The notes beneath the pieces were generated by a model. The model made no database searches. It was not told the origin of the DNA and saw nothing but the letters and a program-made list of their open reading frames with translations. Positions 1-8,052 of a stretch of DNA of 64,000 nucleotides are shown in pieces; positions within the stretch are counted from its first letter, which is position 1, and every line of letters begins with the position of its first letter. The position numbers were made by a program, and so were the translations under genes. This DNA comes from Pseudomonas helleri (lineage in GTDB: Bacteria; Pseudomonadota; Gammaproteobacteria; Pseudomonadales; Pseudomonadaceae). The DNA is taken from the NCBI RefSeq assembly GCF_001043025.1, contig NZ_JYLD01000001.1, positions 434,001 to 498,000 on the forward strand, in the 5' to 3' direction.

Positions 1-232
1 GCTGGCCCTGGGCGAACATCACGAACTGCCCGGCCTGACCCACACCTTTAGCCACTTCCAACTGGCCATTGAGCCCTGGTTGATCCAGGTCCAGGAAGCT
101 GGCCATCACGTGGCCGAGGCCGACTGGCTCTGGTATAACCTCGCCACCCCGCCGCGCCTGGGCCTTGCTGCCCCGGTGAAGAAGCTGCTCAAACGCGCAG
201 CCGACCTAATCCACGCAGGAGAGACCTCATGA
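1..232 (+). CDS. mutY: A/G-specific adenine glycosylase, C-terminal end (partial)
   Basis: Reading from base 2, an open frame without an upstream start runs to TGA at 230–232. It contains the [13 protein letters not shown] stretch typical of the C-terminal, MutT-like domain of MutY, which recognises 8-oxoguanine opposite the mispaired adenine. The [4Fe-4S] and glycosylase domains lie outside the window. MutY removes adenine from A:8-oxoG pairs in base excision repair. Its stop overlaps the start of yggX by 4 bases (ATGA), the usual Pseudomonas mutY–yggX coupling; both genes protect against oxidative damage. Confidence 0.93.
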   Translation, partial: LALGEHHELPGLTHTFSHFQLAIEPWLIQVQEAGHHVAEADWLWYNLATPPRLGLAAPVKKLLKRAADLIHAGETS

Positions 233-501
233 CCCGCACCCTCATGTGCCGCAAATACAAAGAAGAACTGCCCGCCCTCGAGCGCGCCCCATTCCCGGGC
301 GCCAAAGGTCAGGACATTTTCGACCACGTCTCGGCAAAAGCCTGGGCTGACTGGCAAAAACACCAAACCTTGCTGATCAACGAGAAGCGTTTGAACATGA
401 TGAACGCCGAAGATCGAAAATATTTGCAGGGCGAGATGGATAAGTTCTTCAGCGGTGAAGAATATGCCAAAGCAGAAGGCTACGTTCCGCCGAGCGAGTA
501 A
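229..501 (+). CDS. yggX: Probable Fe(2+)-trafficking protein YggX
   Basis: A 90-residue protein of the usual length for the family, with the conserved N-terminal Cys7 ([10 protein letters not shown]) and the central [13 protein letters not shown] stretch (here [12 protein letters not shown]). YggX is a small cytoplasmic protein that helps protect and supply iron for Fe-S clusters under oxidative stress. The start ATG overlaps the mutY stop, so the two are probably translationally coupled. No convincing terminator is seen between this gene and the tRNA-Phe promoter. Confidence 0.96.
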   Translation: MTRTLMCRKYKEELPALERAPFPGAKGQDIFDHVSAKAWADWQKHQTLLINEKRLNMMNAEDRKYLQGEMDKFFSGEEYAKAEGYVPPSE

Positions 502-566
502 ACCCCGGTTTTAAAGGGTTTGGTCCGTAAGCGACGGTAATAATTAAAATTTTTTGAAAAAAGTGT

Positions 567-595
567 TTGACGGATCCTCGGAAAAAGCTTCTAAT
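567..595 (+). promoter_or_regulatory. Sigma-70 promoter of tRNA-Phe
   Basis: TTGACG at 567–572 and TCTAAT at 590–595 are separated by exactly 17 bases. The sequence just downstream (GCGCC) is a GC-rich discriminator of the kind found on stringently controlled stable-RNA promoters. Predicted transcription start is about 602, a few bases before the mature tRNA end at 606. Confidence 0.75.
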
Positions 596-605
596 GCGCC
601 CCGTT

Positions 606-681
606 GCCCAGATAGCTCAGTCGGTAGAGCAGGGGATTGAAAATCCCCGTGTCGGCGGTTCGATTCCGTCTCTGGGCACCA
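606..681 (+). tRNA. tRNA-Phe (anticodon GAA)
   Basis: A 76-base tRNA with CCA encoded. The acceptor stem is GCCCAGA/TCTGGGC, the anticodon stem GGGGA/TCCCC (632–636 with 644–648), the anticodon GAA at 639–641, and the T-loop TTCGATT. The 3' half (637–681) is the integration target of the element that follows; integration left the tRNA intact because the element carries an identical end. Confidence 0.98.
637..681 (+). repeat. Left attachment site (attL) inside tRNA-Phe
   Basis: These 45 bases (anticodon loop to CCA) recur without a mismatch at 20482–20526; the base before and the base after differ between copies. A tRNA 3' end duplicated at the far edge of a block holding tyrosine recombinases is the standard sign of site-specific integration. 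Confidence 0.9.
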
Positions 682-693
682 AAATACCGAGAA

Positions 694-727
694 ACCCCAA
701 GGAACAATGTGTCCTTGGGGTTTTTTA
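694..727 (+). terminator. Rho-independent terminator after tRNA-Phe
   Basis: The arms CCCCAAGGA (695–703) and TCCTTGGGG (712–720) form a perfect stem followed by a run of six T. It now lies inside the element, so the island brought its own terminator for the tRNA; the original chromosomal one is probably that at 20569–20596. Confidence 0.85.
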
Positions 728-803
728 TTGCCTGCGATTTAATGGCGTCTGGACCATTTCTGGACCAAAACGCTTCGGCAGTGTGATTGAAAGCCATCCA
801 ACG

Positions 804-1005
804 GACTTTCGGTACCGGACCCAAAACCGAATAGTTTTAATCTCATTTAAATTGTCAGTCTGAGAGACTCCCTCAGACACGCTGAGACACTGGCAATACA
901 GTCCGCCCCAGCACAGCCCTTTTGTTCCCCCAGGCACACTACAGAGCCTCTGAGCACTCTCTGCTACCTCGCACTGCGAACACTAACTAGTCACGCGGTA
1001 TGCGC
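804..1005 (+). repeat. Imperfect direct repeat, copy 1
   Basis: The block starting GACTTTCGGTACC and ending CACGCGGTATGCGC aligns end to end, without net insertion or deletion, with 1579–1780. By eye about four bases in five match. It carries no reading frame shared by the copies. Confidence 0.8.
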
Positions 1006-1578
1006 AGCACGGAAGCAGCGGCGTACCCCAAGATCGAATAGCAGGCTACCGAACGGCTACCTACCTCCTTGCAACGCTCTGTCACACTGATTTTCCGTTC
1101 AGCTGCCTGCGGCTGAGTTTTTCAGTTCGCGGAGCAGCGACGAGCGCTGATCGTGAGGAAACGGCAGGCTGAATCGTCCCAGCTTTAATAAGGACCCGAT
1201 AACTGCTGTTTGCCGCTCTTTACCGGCCGTTTCGGATCAACTGGCGACCCCGATGACGGACGCAAGTCGACCCATTGCGGACAGTCAGATTCATTTAGAA
1301 TGCTAGGGCGATTTAAACGCTCAACTCAGGAAGCTTATATCGTGCGCGAGTCAAAGCGCACAGCTCAACACAAGAAGATGAAAAAGGTTAAAGGGAAGGT
1401 CTTTCGAAAAGGTGATTAGCGCGGAACAACAAAGTGAATCGCCCCGGTTTCATAGGTAACTCTGACTGGAAGCTTTTGGCCAATTCTGTTGAAAAAGTCG
1501 GTTCTTCCAGACTGCCCGTATACTAACCGCTGAAAGCGCCTTTTTTACGTGCCGCTATGCGAAATCTGAATCGCCCCA

Positions 1579-1780
1579 GACTTTCGGTACCAGGCCCAAA
1601 ACTGAATAGCTTTAATGTGATTTAAATCGTCAGGCTGAGAACCTCACTCAGACTAGCTGAGACGTCGGCAACACAGTCCGCCCCAGCGCAGCCCTTTCGC
1701 TCCCCCTGGCACGCCACAGGGCCTCTGGGCACTTTCTACCACCTCGCACTCCAGACGCTTACAAGTCACGCGGTATGCGC
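1579..1780 (+). repeat. Imperfect direct repeat, copy 2
   Basis: Partner of 804–1005 at a constant offset of 775 bases. The most conserved parts are the two ends and a central CAGTCCGCCCCAGC core. The copy lies about 200 bases upstream of the restriction cluster's first gene, so a regulatory role is possible. Confidence 0.8.
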
Positions 1781-1974
1781 GGCAGCAGTGAAACCTATAT
1801 TCCTAGTGATCGACGCGATAGCCTGACGTTTGCACTACCTTTGGCCCGCGAGGGAGATAGGCCATGTACTTCGCATTCCAAGAGACAGTGCAGGCGCTCG
1901 AAAAGGACATGATCACGATTGTTGGTTCCTCAATTTCCCCCTATTCTCTCAAGCTCAAAATAGGGGCCGGTGAA

Positions 1975-2157
1975 ATGCCTGAAGACATAATGACCCTGAA
2001 GGAAGTTGCTGAGTACCTGAAGCTTGCGGAGAAGACAGCATACCGTCTTGCCGCTGACGGGAAGATCCCCGGCTTCAAGGTAGGGGGTAGTTGGCGGTTC
2101 CGAAAAGCCGTTATAGAAGACTGGATCGACCAGCAAACGACCAAAAATCGCACTTGA
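1975..2157 (+). CDS. Excisionase/MerR-like helix-turn-helix protein
   Basis: A 60-residue protein consisting of one winged-helix domain: MTLKEVAEYLKLAEKTAYRL, then GKIPGFKVGGSWRFRKAVIEDWI. This is the pattern of the 'helix-turn-helix, excisionase family' DNA-binding proteins. The frame is open further upstream (to 1864), but the ATG at 1975 follows a GGGG-rich ribosome binding region and starts right before the conserved domain. It is the first gene of the restriction cluster and ends 17 bases before the helicase start chosen here. It could be a local transcription regulator of the cluster or an excision factor for the island; the position favours the former. Confidence 0.8.
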   Translation: MPEDIMTLKEVAEYLKLAEKTAYRLAADGKIPGFKVGGSWRFRKAVIEDWIDQQTTKNRT

Positions 2158-2174
2158 GTTGGGGTGAACAAGCT

Positions 2175-5100
2175 TTGTTACTGGACAACAGAAATAACGG
2201 CCATGTAGGGAACACGTTGCGCGATCACCTCGCCGCAGGATCGAAACTTTCCGTGCTTTCAGGTCTGTTCACCATCTATGGCTTCTCGGCGCTCAGGAAG
2301 GAGCTCTCCCTCATTGACGGTGCAAGGCTCCTGCTGTCCGGCTGGGAAGGCTCATCTCTCCAAGCACTCATCGGGTCGGATGCCGACCTGCGCCTCGTGA
2401 ACCAGCTCGATCAAAAGCGCATCGCCAGGGAATGCGCCAAATGGCTCGCCAGCAAAGCCCAGGTTCGGTCAGCCAACGCTGCCCAAAATATGTTCCTTGT
2501 CGAAGACGGTAGCCAGGGCAGTTTTGCCGTTCACGGCAGCTCTGCTTTCACCCCCGCCGGGCTGGGAGAGGTACAGTCCGATACCCCGCTGATGAATACC
2601 GGCATCAACGAGCCAGAAACGACAAAGCAGCTGCTGTCCTGGTTTAACTCTGTCTGGGCAGATTCCCCTAAAGGCCGCGACATCAAGGACGAACTCCTTG
2701 AGAAGCTGGAGTTCATCGCCGCCGATCAGCCGGGCGACTTCATTTATTTCCTGACGCTCTACAATATTTTTAAAGACTTCCTCGATGATATCGACGAAGA
2801 CAGCATCATTAAGACAAAGACCGGGTTCAAGGACACCCTTGTCTGGAACAAGCTTTACAAGTTCCAGAAGGACGGTGTGCTGGGTGCTATCGACAAGCTG
2901 GAGAAGCACAACGGCTGCATCATCGCCGACAGCGTCGGCTTGGGTAAGACCTTTGAAGCGTTGGCCGTTATCAAATACTACGAGCTGCGCAATGATCGCG
3001 TGCTGGTGCTATGCCCTAAGAAGCTCCGGGATAACTGGACGATCTACACCGTCAACGACAAGCGCAACCTGCTTGCGCAAGACCGCTTCAATTATGACGT
3101 CCTGAACCATACCGACCTGTCACGCACGAAAGGCAGCTCCGGCGAGATCAATCTCGAAACCCTAAACTGGGGAAACTACGACCTCATCGTCATCGATGAG
3201 TCGCACAACTTTCGCAACAACAACCCCACCAAAGGCACCAAAAACCGCTATACCCGCCTTATGGAGGACATCATCCAGTCAGGCGTGAAAACCAGGGTGC
3301 TGATGCTCTCCGCCACGCCAGTGAACAACCGCATGAACGACCTGAAAAATCAGGTCGCCTTCATTACTGAGGGACGTGACGACGCCTTCAGCGATGTCGG
3401 CATCAAGAATGTGGAAAGCACGCTACGCCTGGCGCAGAAGCAGTTCAACCAGTGGGTCAAGCAACCGCCTGAAAGCCGCAGTGTGGCTTCCTTGCTGGAT
3501 ACGATGAGCTTCGACTATTTCAAGCTGCTGGATATCGTCACCATTGCGCGCTCCCGTAAGCACATCCAGAAATATTACGGCACGGCAGATATCGGCGAGT
3601 TCCCTGTGCGACTGCCACCACAGAACATCTATGCCGATCTCGATTCCACGCACGAATTTCCGCCGCTGAAGGACGTGAACAAGACGATCCGCAGGCTCTC
3701 ACTGGCGGGCTACTCGCCTATGAAATTCGTCCGGACTGACAAGAAGGATGAGTATGCCCGTCGCTATGACAACGCTGTCGGCGACGGTAGAAGCGTTTTC
3801 AAGCAGGTTGATCGGGAGGAGAGCCTGATCCACCTGATGCGGGTGAACCTGCTCAAGCGCATGGAAAGCTCGATCAACTCCTTCACGCTCACTTCGCAAA
3901 AGCTTCTGTCGCAGGTCGAAGTGTTGTTACAGAAGATTGACGCCCACGAAAGCGGCGACATCGAAGCTCTGAATATCGAGGATATTCAGGATTTTGAAAT
4001 GGACTCTCCCGAGCTTGAACCCTTCATGATCGGCAACAAAACACGCGTCTTGCTCCAGGATATGGATCTCATCCGGTTCAGGCAGGAGCTTGAGGCTGAT
4101 CGAGTCTTCCTGACCTCTATCGTCGAGTCCGCGCAATCAGTGGACGAACACCGCGATGCCAAACTGGAAAAGCTAAAAGAGGTCATTTCCAAAAAAGTCC
4201 GGGAACCGCTAAACCCCGGAAACAAGAAGGTCATCGTGTTCACCGCCTTCGCCGATACCGCGAAGTATCTCTATGCCCATCTTGTCGATTGGGCGCGGGA
4301 CGAGCTGGGAATTCATAGCGCACTTATTACTGGCGGTGGAACCAACAAAACGACTCTGGCCGGGGCGGGCTCGGATCTGAACAATCTCCTGACGGCTTTC
4401 TCCCCTGTGTCGAAAGAACGCGGAAAGATCGATCCCGACGCCAAGGCTGAGATCGATCTGCTGATTGCTACCGACTGCATCAGCGAGGGCCAGAACCTTC
4501 AAGATTGCGACACGCTCGTCAACTACGACATTCACTGGAACCCGGTCAGGATCATCCAGCGGTTTGGCCGCGTTGACCGTTTGGGCTCGAAAAACACGAA
4601 AATCCAGCTCATTAACTTCTGGCCGAACATGGAGCTGGACGAGTACATCAACCTCGAAGCCAGGGTGGCTGGCCGCATGATGCTTCTGGACGTCTCGGCC
4701 ACGGGCGAGGAAAACGTCATCGACGCCAACGCTCAGGAAATGAACGACCTAGAGTATCGCCGCACGCAGCTTCAGCAGCTCAAAGATGCCGTGGTCGATT
4801 TGGAAGACATGGCGGGCGGCGTCTCCATCACGGACTTAACCCTGAACGACTTCCGCATGGATCTTTCAGGCTACATGAAAAAAGGCTTGCACAAGCTGGC
4901 ACTGGCTCCGCACGGCCTTTACGCCGCCGTCACCATTGATGCAGACCTCAAAGCCGATGGCCTCAAGCCCGGCGTCATCTTCTGCTTGAAGAGCATCAGG
5001 GATGGTCATAGGGCCGTCCAGGTGGATGATAACTATCCGCTTGCCCCGTACTTCCTGGTCTATGTCTCCGACGAAGCCGTCGTCGAGCTCAATTTCACGC

Positions 5101-5384
5101 AAAGTAAGAAGGTGCTCGACCTGCTGAAGAAACACGGCCTCTCGGCAACTTCCGTCGATAGTGAGGCTGCCGGGCAGATAAACGACCGTACAAGGAATGG
5201 TTCCGACATGGCGCAGTACCAGCAATTGCTGGCTGTCGCGGTGGATAGCATTGCAGGCAAGAGCGAGGAGAAAGGTGTGCAAAGCCTCTTCGCCAGAGGA
5301 GGCACAGTGCTGACCGCGACAAGCAGCCAGGGCATTGAGGATTTCGCCGTTGTAACCTACCTCATCATCACGGACGCTCCGTAA
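2175..5384 (+). CDS. SNF2-family helicase with degenerate PLD-like N-terminus
   Basis: About 1069 residues. Helicase motifs are clear: Walker A GLGKT (residues 255–259), DESH box (341–344), SATP (379–382), and the C-terminal RFGRVDRLGS near 797–806, the RapA/SNF2 superfamily-2 pattern. The N-terminal 130 residues resemble a phospholipase-D-like nuclease fold (HGSSAFTPAGLG matches the 'GSSNxTxxGL' strand), but the usual HxK is replaced by AAQN, so it may be inactive. I chose TTG at 2175, preceded by GGGGTGA, because an ATG at 2091 would read out of frame through the conserved HTH gene. First large gene of the type III restriction cluster; it probably translocates or remodels DNA for that system. 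Confidence 0.88.
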   Translation: MLLDNRNNGHVGNTLRDHLAAGSKLSVLSGLFTIYGFSALRKELSLIDGARLLLSGWEGSSLQALIGSDADLRLVNQLDQKRIARECAKWLASKAQVRSANAAQNMFLVEDGSQGSFAVHGSSAFTPAGLGEVQSDTPLMNTGINEPETTKQLLSWFNSVWADSPKGRDIKDELLEKLEFIAADQPGDFIYFLTLYNIFKDFLDDIDEDSIIKTKTGFKDTLVWNKLYKFQKDGVLGAIDKLEKHNGCIIADSVGLGKTFEALAVIKYYELRNDRVLVLCPKKLRDNWTIYTVNDKRNLLAQDRFNYDVLNHTDLSRTKGSSGEINLETLNWGNYDLIVIDESHNFRNNNPTKGTKNRYTRLMEDIIQSGVKTRVLMLSATPVNNRMNDLKNQVAFITEGRDDAFSDVGIKNVESTLRLAQKQFNQWVKQPPESRSVASLLDTMSFDYFKLLDIVTIARSRKHIQKYYGTADIGEFPVRLPPQNIYADLDSTHEFPPLKDVNKTIRRLSLAGYSPMKFVRTDKKDEYARRYDNAVGDGRSVFKQVDREESLIHLMRVNLLKRMESSINSFTLTSQKLLSQVEVLLQKIDAHESGDIEALNIEDIQDFEMDSPELEPFMIGNKTRVLLQDMDLIRFRQELEADRVFLTSIVESAQSVDEHRDAKLEKLKEVISKKVREPLNPGNKKVIVFTAFADTAKYLYAHLVDWARDELGIHSALITGGGTNKTTLAGAGSDLNNLLTAFSPVSKERGKIDPDAKAEIDLLIATDCISEGQNLQDCDTLVNYDIHWNPVRIIQRFGRVDRLGSKNTKIQLINFWPNMELDEYINLEARVAGRMMLLDVSATGEENVIDANAQEMNDLEYRRTQLQQLKDAVVDLEDMAGGVSITDLTLNDFRMDLSGYMKKGLHKLALAPHGLYAAVTIDADLKADGLKPGVIFCLKSIRDGHRAVQVDDNYPLAPYFLVYVSDEAVVELNFTQSKKVLDLLKKHGLSATSVDSEAAGQINDRTRNGSDMAQYQQLLAVAVDSIAGKSEEKGVQSLFARGGTVLTATSSQGIEDFAVVTYLIITDAP

Positions 5385-5398
5385 GGCAAGGAAACGCT

Positions 5399-6178
5399 AT
5401 GACGCCGGTTACACTGGAAGCCTTCATTGATCATCTTTCAATTCCCAAATCCTGTGAATTGAACAAACCCGTTTTCAAGAAACTCTTTCTTGAAAACGGA
5501 GTGCTGGATATTGCCGATAAAACGGCCCTGAAGGACGATGTTGACAAGATACGTTGGCTGTACACCCTGAAGCCCGCCACGATCAACGTCGCTGCCTATG
5601 TTGACAGCGAGCGCGACTTCTCTGAAATCGCGGTTCTCCAGGTAGAACTCACTTCGGCTAAACGGCTAAAGCGCATCGCGACCTTTATACAGCGGTCGAT
5701 TCCATATCCACTGATCCTGCTGTTTACCCAGGAAAACCAGGTTTGTCTAAGCGTGTCCGACAAGCGCATCAACCAGGCGGACAAGGAAAAATGGGTCGTC
5801 GAAGACCCCCTTTACACGGATTGGATAGACCTGGCCACACAAACAGCGGCGCAGGCAGCTTTCCTGGAAGATTGCACTATCAACAGCTTTTCCTTTGTCA
5901 ATTTCCTTAGTTTCTATAAAAGCCTAAGCGAGCGTGTCATAGCTATTAATTGCGCTGTCCATAGCGGACGCTATGAGCGAGCCATGGCCGACAATATAGA
6001 AAATAAACCCAGTGAGAGCCGTCTTGAGCGGCTCCGTGAGCTTGAAAAGCTCAACATGCAAAAGACAGAGATCGCCAATAAGCTGAAAAAAGAGCGGCAG
6101 GTTGGGCGGCAGGTTGAGTTGAATACCAAGATCAAACAGATTAATGACGTAATTGAAAAAATTAGAGAGACCATTTAA
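5399..6178 (+). CDS. DUF4391 domain protein of the restriction cluster
   Basis: 259 residues. The body matches the DUF4391 pattern (IRWLYTLKPATINV, then a LQVELTSAKRLKRIA stretch), a family known mainly from genes beside type III restriction systems; its biochemical role is not known to me. The C-terminal 60 residues are a charged, heptad-rich predicted coiled coil (LERLRELEKLNMQKTEI onward), suited to protein–protein contact. It starts 14 bases after the helicase stop with an AAGGCAAGG-type ribosome binding site, and its TAA overlaps the Mod ATG by one base (TAATG), so helicase, DUF4391 and Mod are one operon. Confidence 0.85.
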   Translation: MTPVTLEAFIDHLSIPKSCELNKPVFKKLFLENGVLDIADKTALKDDVDKIRWLYTLKPATINVAAYVDSERDFSEIAVLQVELTSAKRLKRIATFIQRSIPYPLILLFTQENQVCLSVSDKRINQADKEKWVVEDPLYTDWIDLATQTAAQAAFLEDCTINSFSFVNFLSFYKSLSERVIAINCAVHSGRYERAMADNIENKPSESRLERLRELEKLNMQKTEIANKLKKERQVGRQVELNTKIKQINDVIEKIRETI

Positions 6179-8040
6179 TGAATAAGACCGCTATGGATTT
6201 AGTTACGCTACAGGACGGTGAAAGCGCGAACATCGTCAACGAAAATATTCAACAGCTTAAAAGTATATTCCCTGAAGCCTTCGAAGAAGGTGGGGTAAAT
6301 TTCGACACGCTGCGACAACTTCTTGGTGATGCCGGGGCTATTGACGAAGGTGAAGAGAAATACGGTCTGAGTTGGCACGGAAAGAAGAAGGCTCGCCAGA
6401 TTGCACTAACGCCATCGACTGGCACGTTATTGCCTTGTCCGGAGGAAAGTGTCAATTGGGATACAACTAAAAACCTAATTATCGAAGGCGATAATCTTGA
6501 GGTGTTGAAACTCCTGCAAAAGAGCTATGCGGGCAAGGTCAAGATGATATTTATTGATCCGCCATATAATACTGGAAATGAATTTATATATCCAGATAAC
6601 TTCCAGGATAACCTGGATACGTATTTACAATATACAGGGCAGAAAGACAGCGATGGAGTGAAAGTGTCCAGCAACACCGAGAGCTCTGGTCGGTTTCACA
6701 CCAACTGGCTCAACATGATGTATCCAAGGCTAAAACTATCAAAGTCGTTGCTGCAAAACAATGGTGCAATATTTATATCCATTGATGATAGTGAAGCACC
6801 GAGATTGAGAATGTTGTGCGATGAAGTATTCGGCGAAGAAAATTTCATCACCAACATAATATGGCAGCATAGTGTTCAGCCAAAAGGCTACTCCGGAATA
6901 TTTTCTGTGCACCATAATCATATTTTGATGTATAGAAAGTCGGAGGACTTTGAGCTAATGTCCCTTGAGAGAACGGACGAGGACAATAAAGCCTACTCAA
7001 ACCAAGACAATGATCCAAAGGGTGATTGGCGAACAGGTGACGTAAGAAACGCTCTGTATAGGAAAAATCTGAAGTATCCAATTACAACTCCATCAGGAAA
7101 GATAATCAATCCTCCTGATAACGGATGGCGATGGAGCAAGGAGACTCTTAGTGGCAAAATCGCTACAGGAGAGATATTCTTCAGTGAAGACGAAACAAGA
7201 ATTATTAGAAAAATCTACCTTGCTGACCTTGATGGGCGTACACCAGAAACAATTTGGTTTGCAAAAGACTCTGGAACCACCAGATCTGGCGTCAAAGAGC
7301 TAAAAGCCACCTTTGATGGTGAGGTTCCTTTTGATACGGTAAAGCCCACAGAGCTGATAAAGCGAATGATGAAAGTATCTGGCGTTAACGCAGAAGATAT
7401 CGTTCTTGATTTTTTCGCAGGCTCTGGAACTACCGGCGCAGCTGTTTTTGACACCGAACAGTCTAGGTTTATATTAGTGCAGTTGCCAGAAGAAATCGAT
7501 GAGAGCAAGCCCCATGGCATTACCGCTAGAAAGCTTGGCCTATCAAAAATTTCGGATGTTACAAAAGAGAGACTAAAACGCTGCTCGGTTAATAAGTCCC
7601 CCTTGAATGCAGGATTTAAAGTTTTCAAACTTTCAAATTCCAATATCCGTGCATGGAACCCGGATCGTACCGATCTCGAACAAACGTTACTTTCTCATCA
7701 GGAACATTTGATTGAGGGGCGTACCGAACAAGATGTTCTTTATGAGCTACTAATCAAGCGCGGCATCGATCTGTCTGTACCAATTGAAAGCAGGAATGTA
7801 TCAGGCAAAGAAGTCTACAGCATTGGTTACGGTGTATTGTTTGCGTGCCTTGATGAATCTATCGCCCAGGCCGATGTTGAGAATGTTGCCCAGGGAATTC
7901 TCGCATGGTACGGCGAGCTGAGCCCGTCTTCAGATACGCATGTCTTTTTCCGTGATAGTGCATTCAGTGATGACATAGCGAAGACTAACATGGCCGCCAT
8001 TCTGGAACAGAACGGCATAACCCATGTTCGCAGCTTGTAA
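6178..8040 (+). CDS. mod: Type III DNA (adenine-N6) methyltransferase, Mod subunit
   Basis: 620 residues. The catalytic motif DPPY (residues 127–130, in FIDPPYNTG) precedes the AdoMet-binding motif FFAGSGTT (412–419), the order of beta-class N6-adenine methyltransferases, which include type III Mod proteins. The target-recognition region lies between them. Mod sets the recognition site for both methylation and cleavage by Mod–Res. The start overlaps the DUF4391 stop (TAATG). From roughly 6480 to 7800 the DNA is more AT-rich and uses more AGA/AAA codons than the flanks, suggesting exchange of the recognition portion. No frame break or simple-repeat phase-variation tract is seen. Confidence 0.95.
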   Translation: MNKTAMDLVTLQDGESANIVNENIQQLKSIFPEAFEEGGVNFDTLRQLLGDAGAIDEGEEKYGLSWHGKKKARQIALTPSTGTLLPCPEESVNWDTTKNLIIEGDNLEVLKLLQKSYAGKVKMIFIDPPYNTGNEFIYPDNFQDNLDTYLQYTGQKDSDGVKVSSNTESSGRFHTNWLNMMYPRLKLSKSLLQNNGAIFISIDDSEAPRLRMLCDEVFGEENFITNIIWQHSVQPKGYSGIFSVHHNHILMYRKSEDFELMSLERTDEDNKAYSNQDNDPKGDWRTGDVRNALYRKNLKYPITTPSGKIINPPDNGWRWSKETLSGKIATGEIFFSEDETRIIRKIYLADLDGRTPETIWFAKDSGTTRSGVKELKATFDGEVPFDTVKPTELIKRMMKVSGVNAEDIVLDFFAGSGTTGAAVFDTEQSRFILVQLPEEIDESKPHGITARKLGLSKISDVTKERLKRCSVNKSPLNAGFKVFKLSNSNIRAWNPDRTDLEQTLLSHQEHLIEGRTEQDVLYELLIKRGIDLSVPIESRNVSGKEVYSIGYGVLFACLDESIAQADVENVAQGILAWYGELSPSSDTHVFFRDSAFSDDIAKTNMAAILEQNGITHVRSL

Positions 8041-8052
8041 GGAGTGTCACTG

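Larger units (their letters stand above)
728..1974. other. Non-coding left end of the island
   Basis: No convincing gene is seen in this 1.2 kb. It holds two related 202-base blocks (804–1005 and 1579–1780) described separately. A 39-codon frame at 1300–1419 encodes a very basic peptide but has no ribosome binding site, so it is not called. The arrangement looks like decayed or regulatory element-end DNA. Confidence 0.5.

Noticed and set aside
1210..1419. Open frame of 69 codons in the island's left end
   Set aside because: Starts at TTG without a ribosome binding site; very basic low-information peptide; no family recognised.
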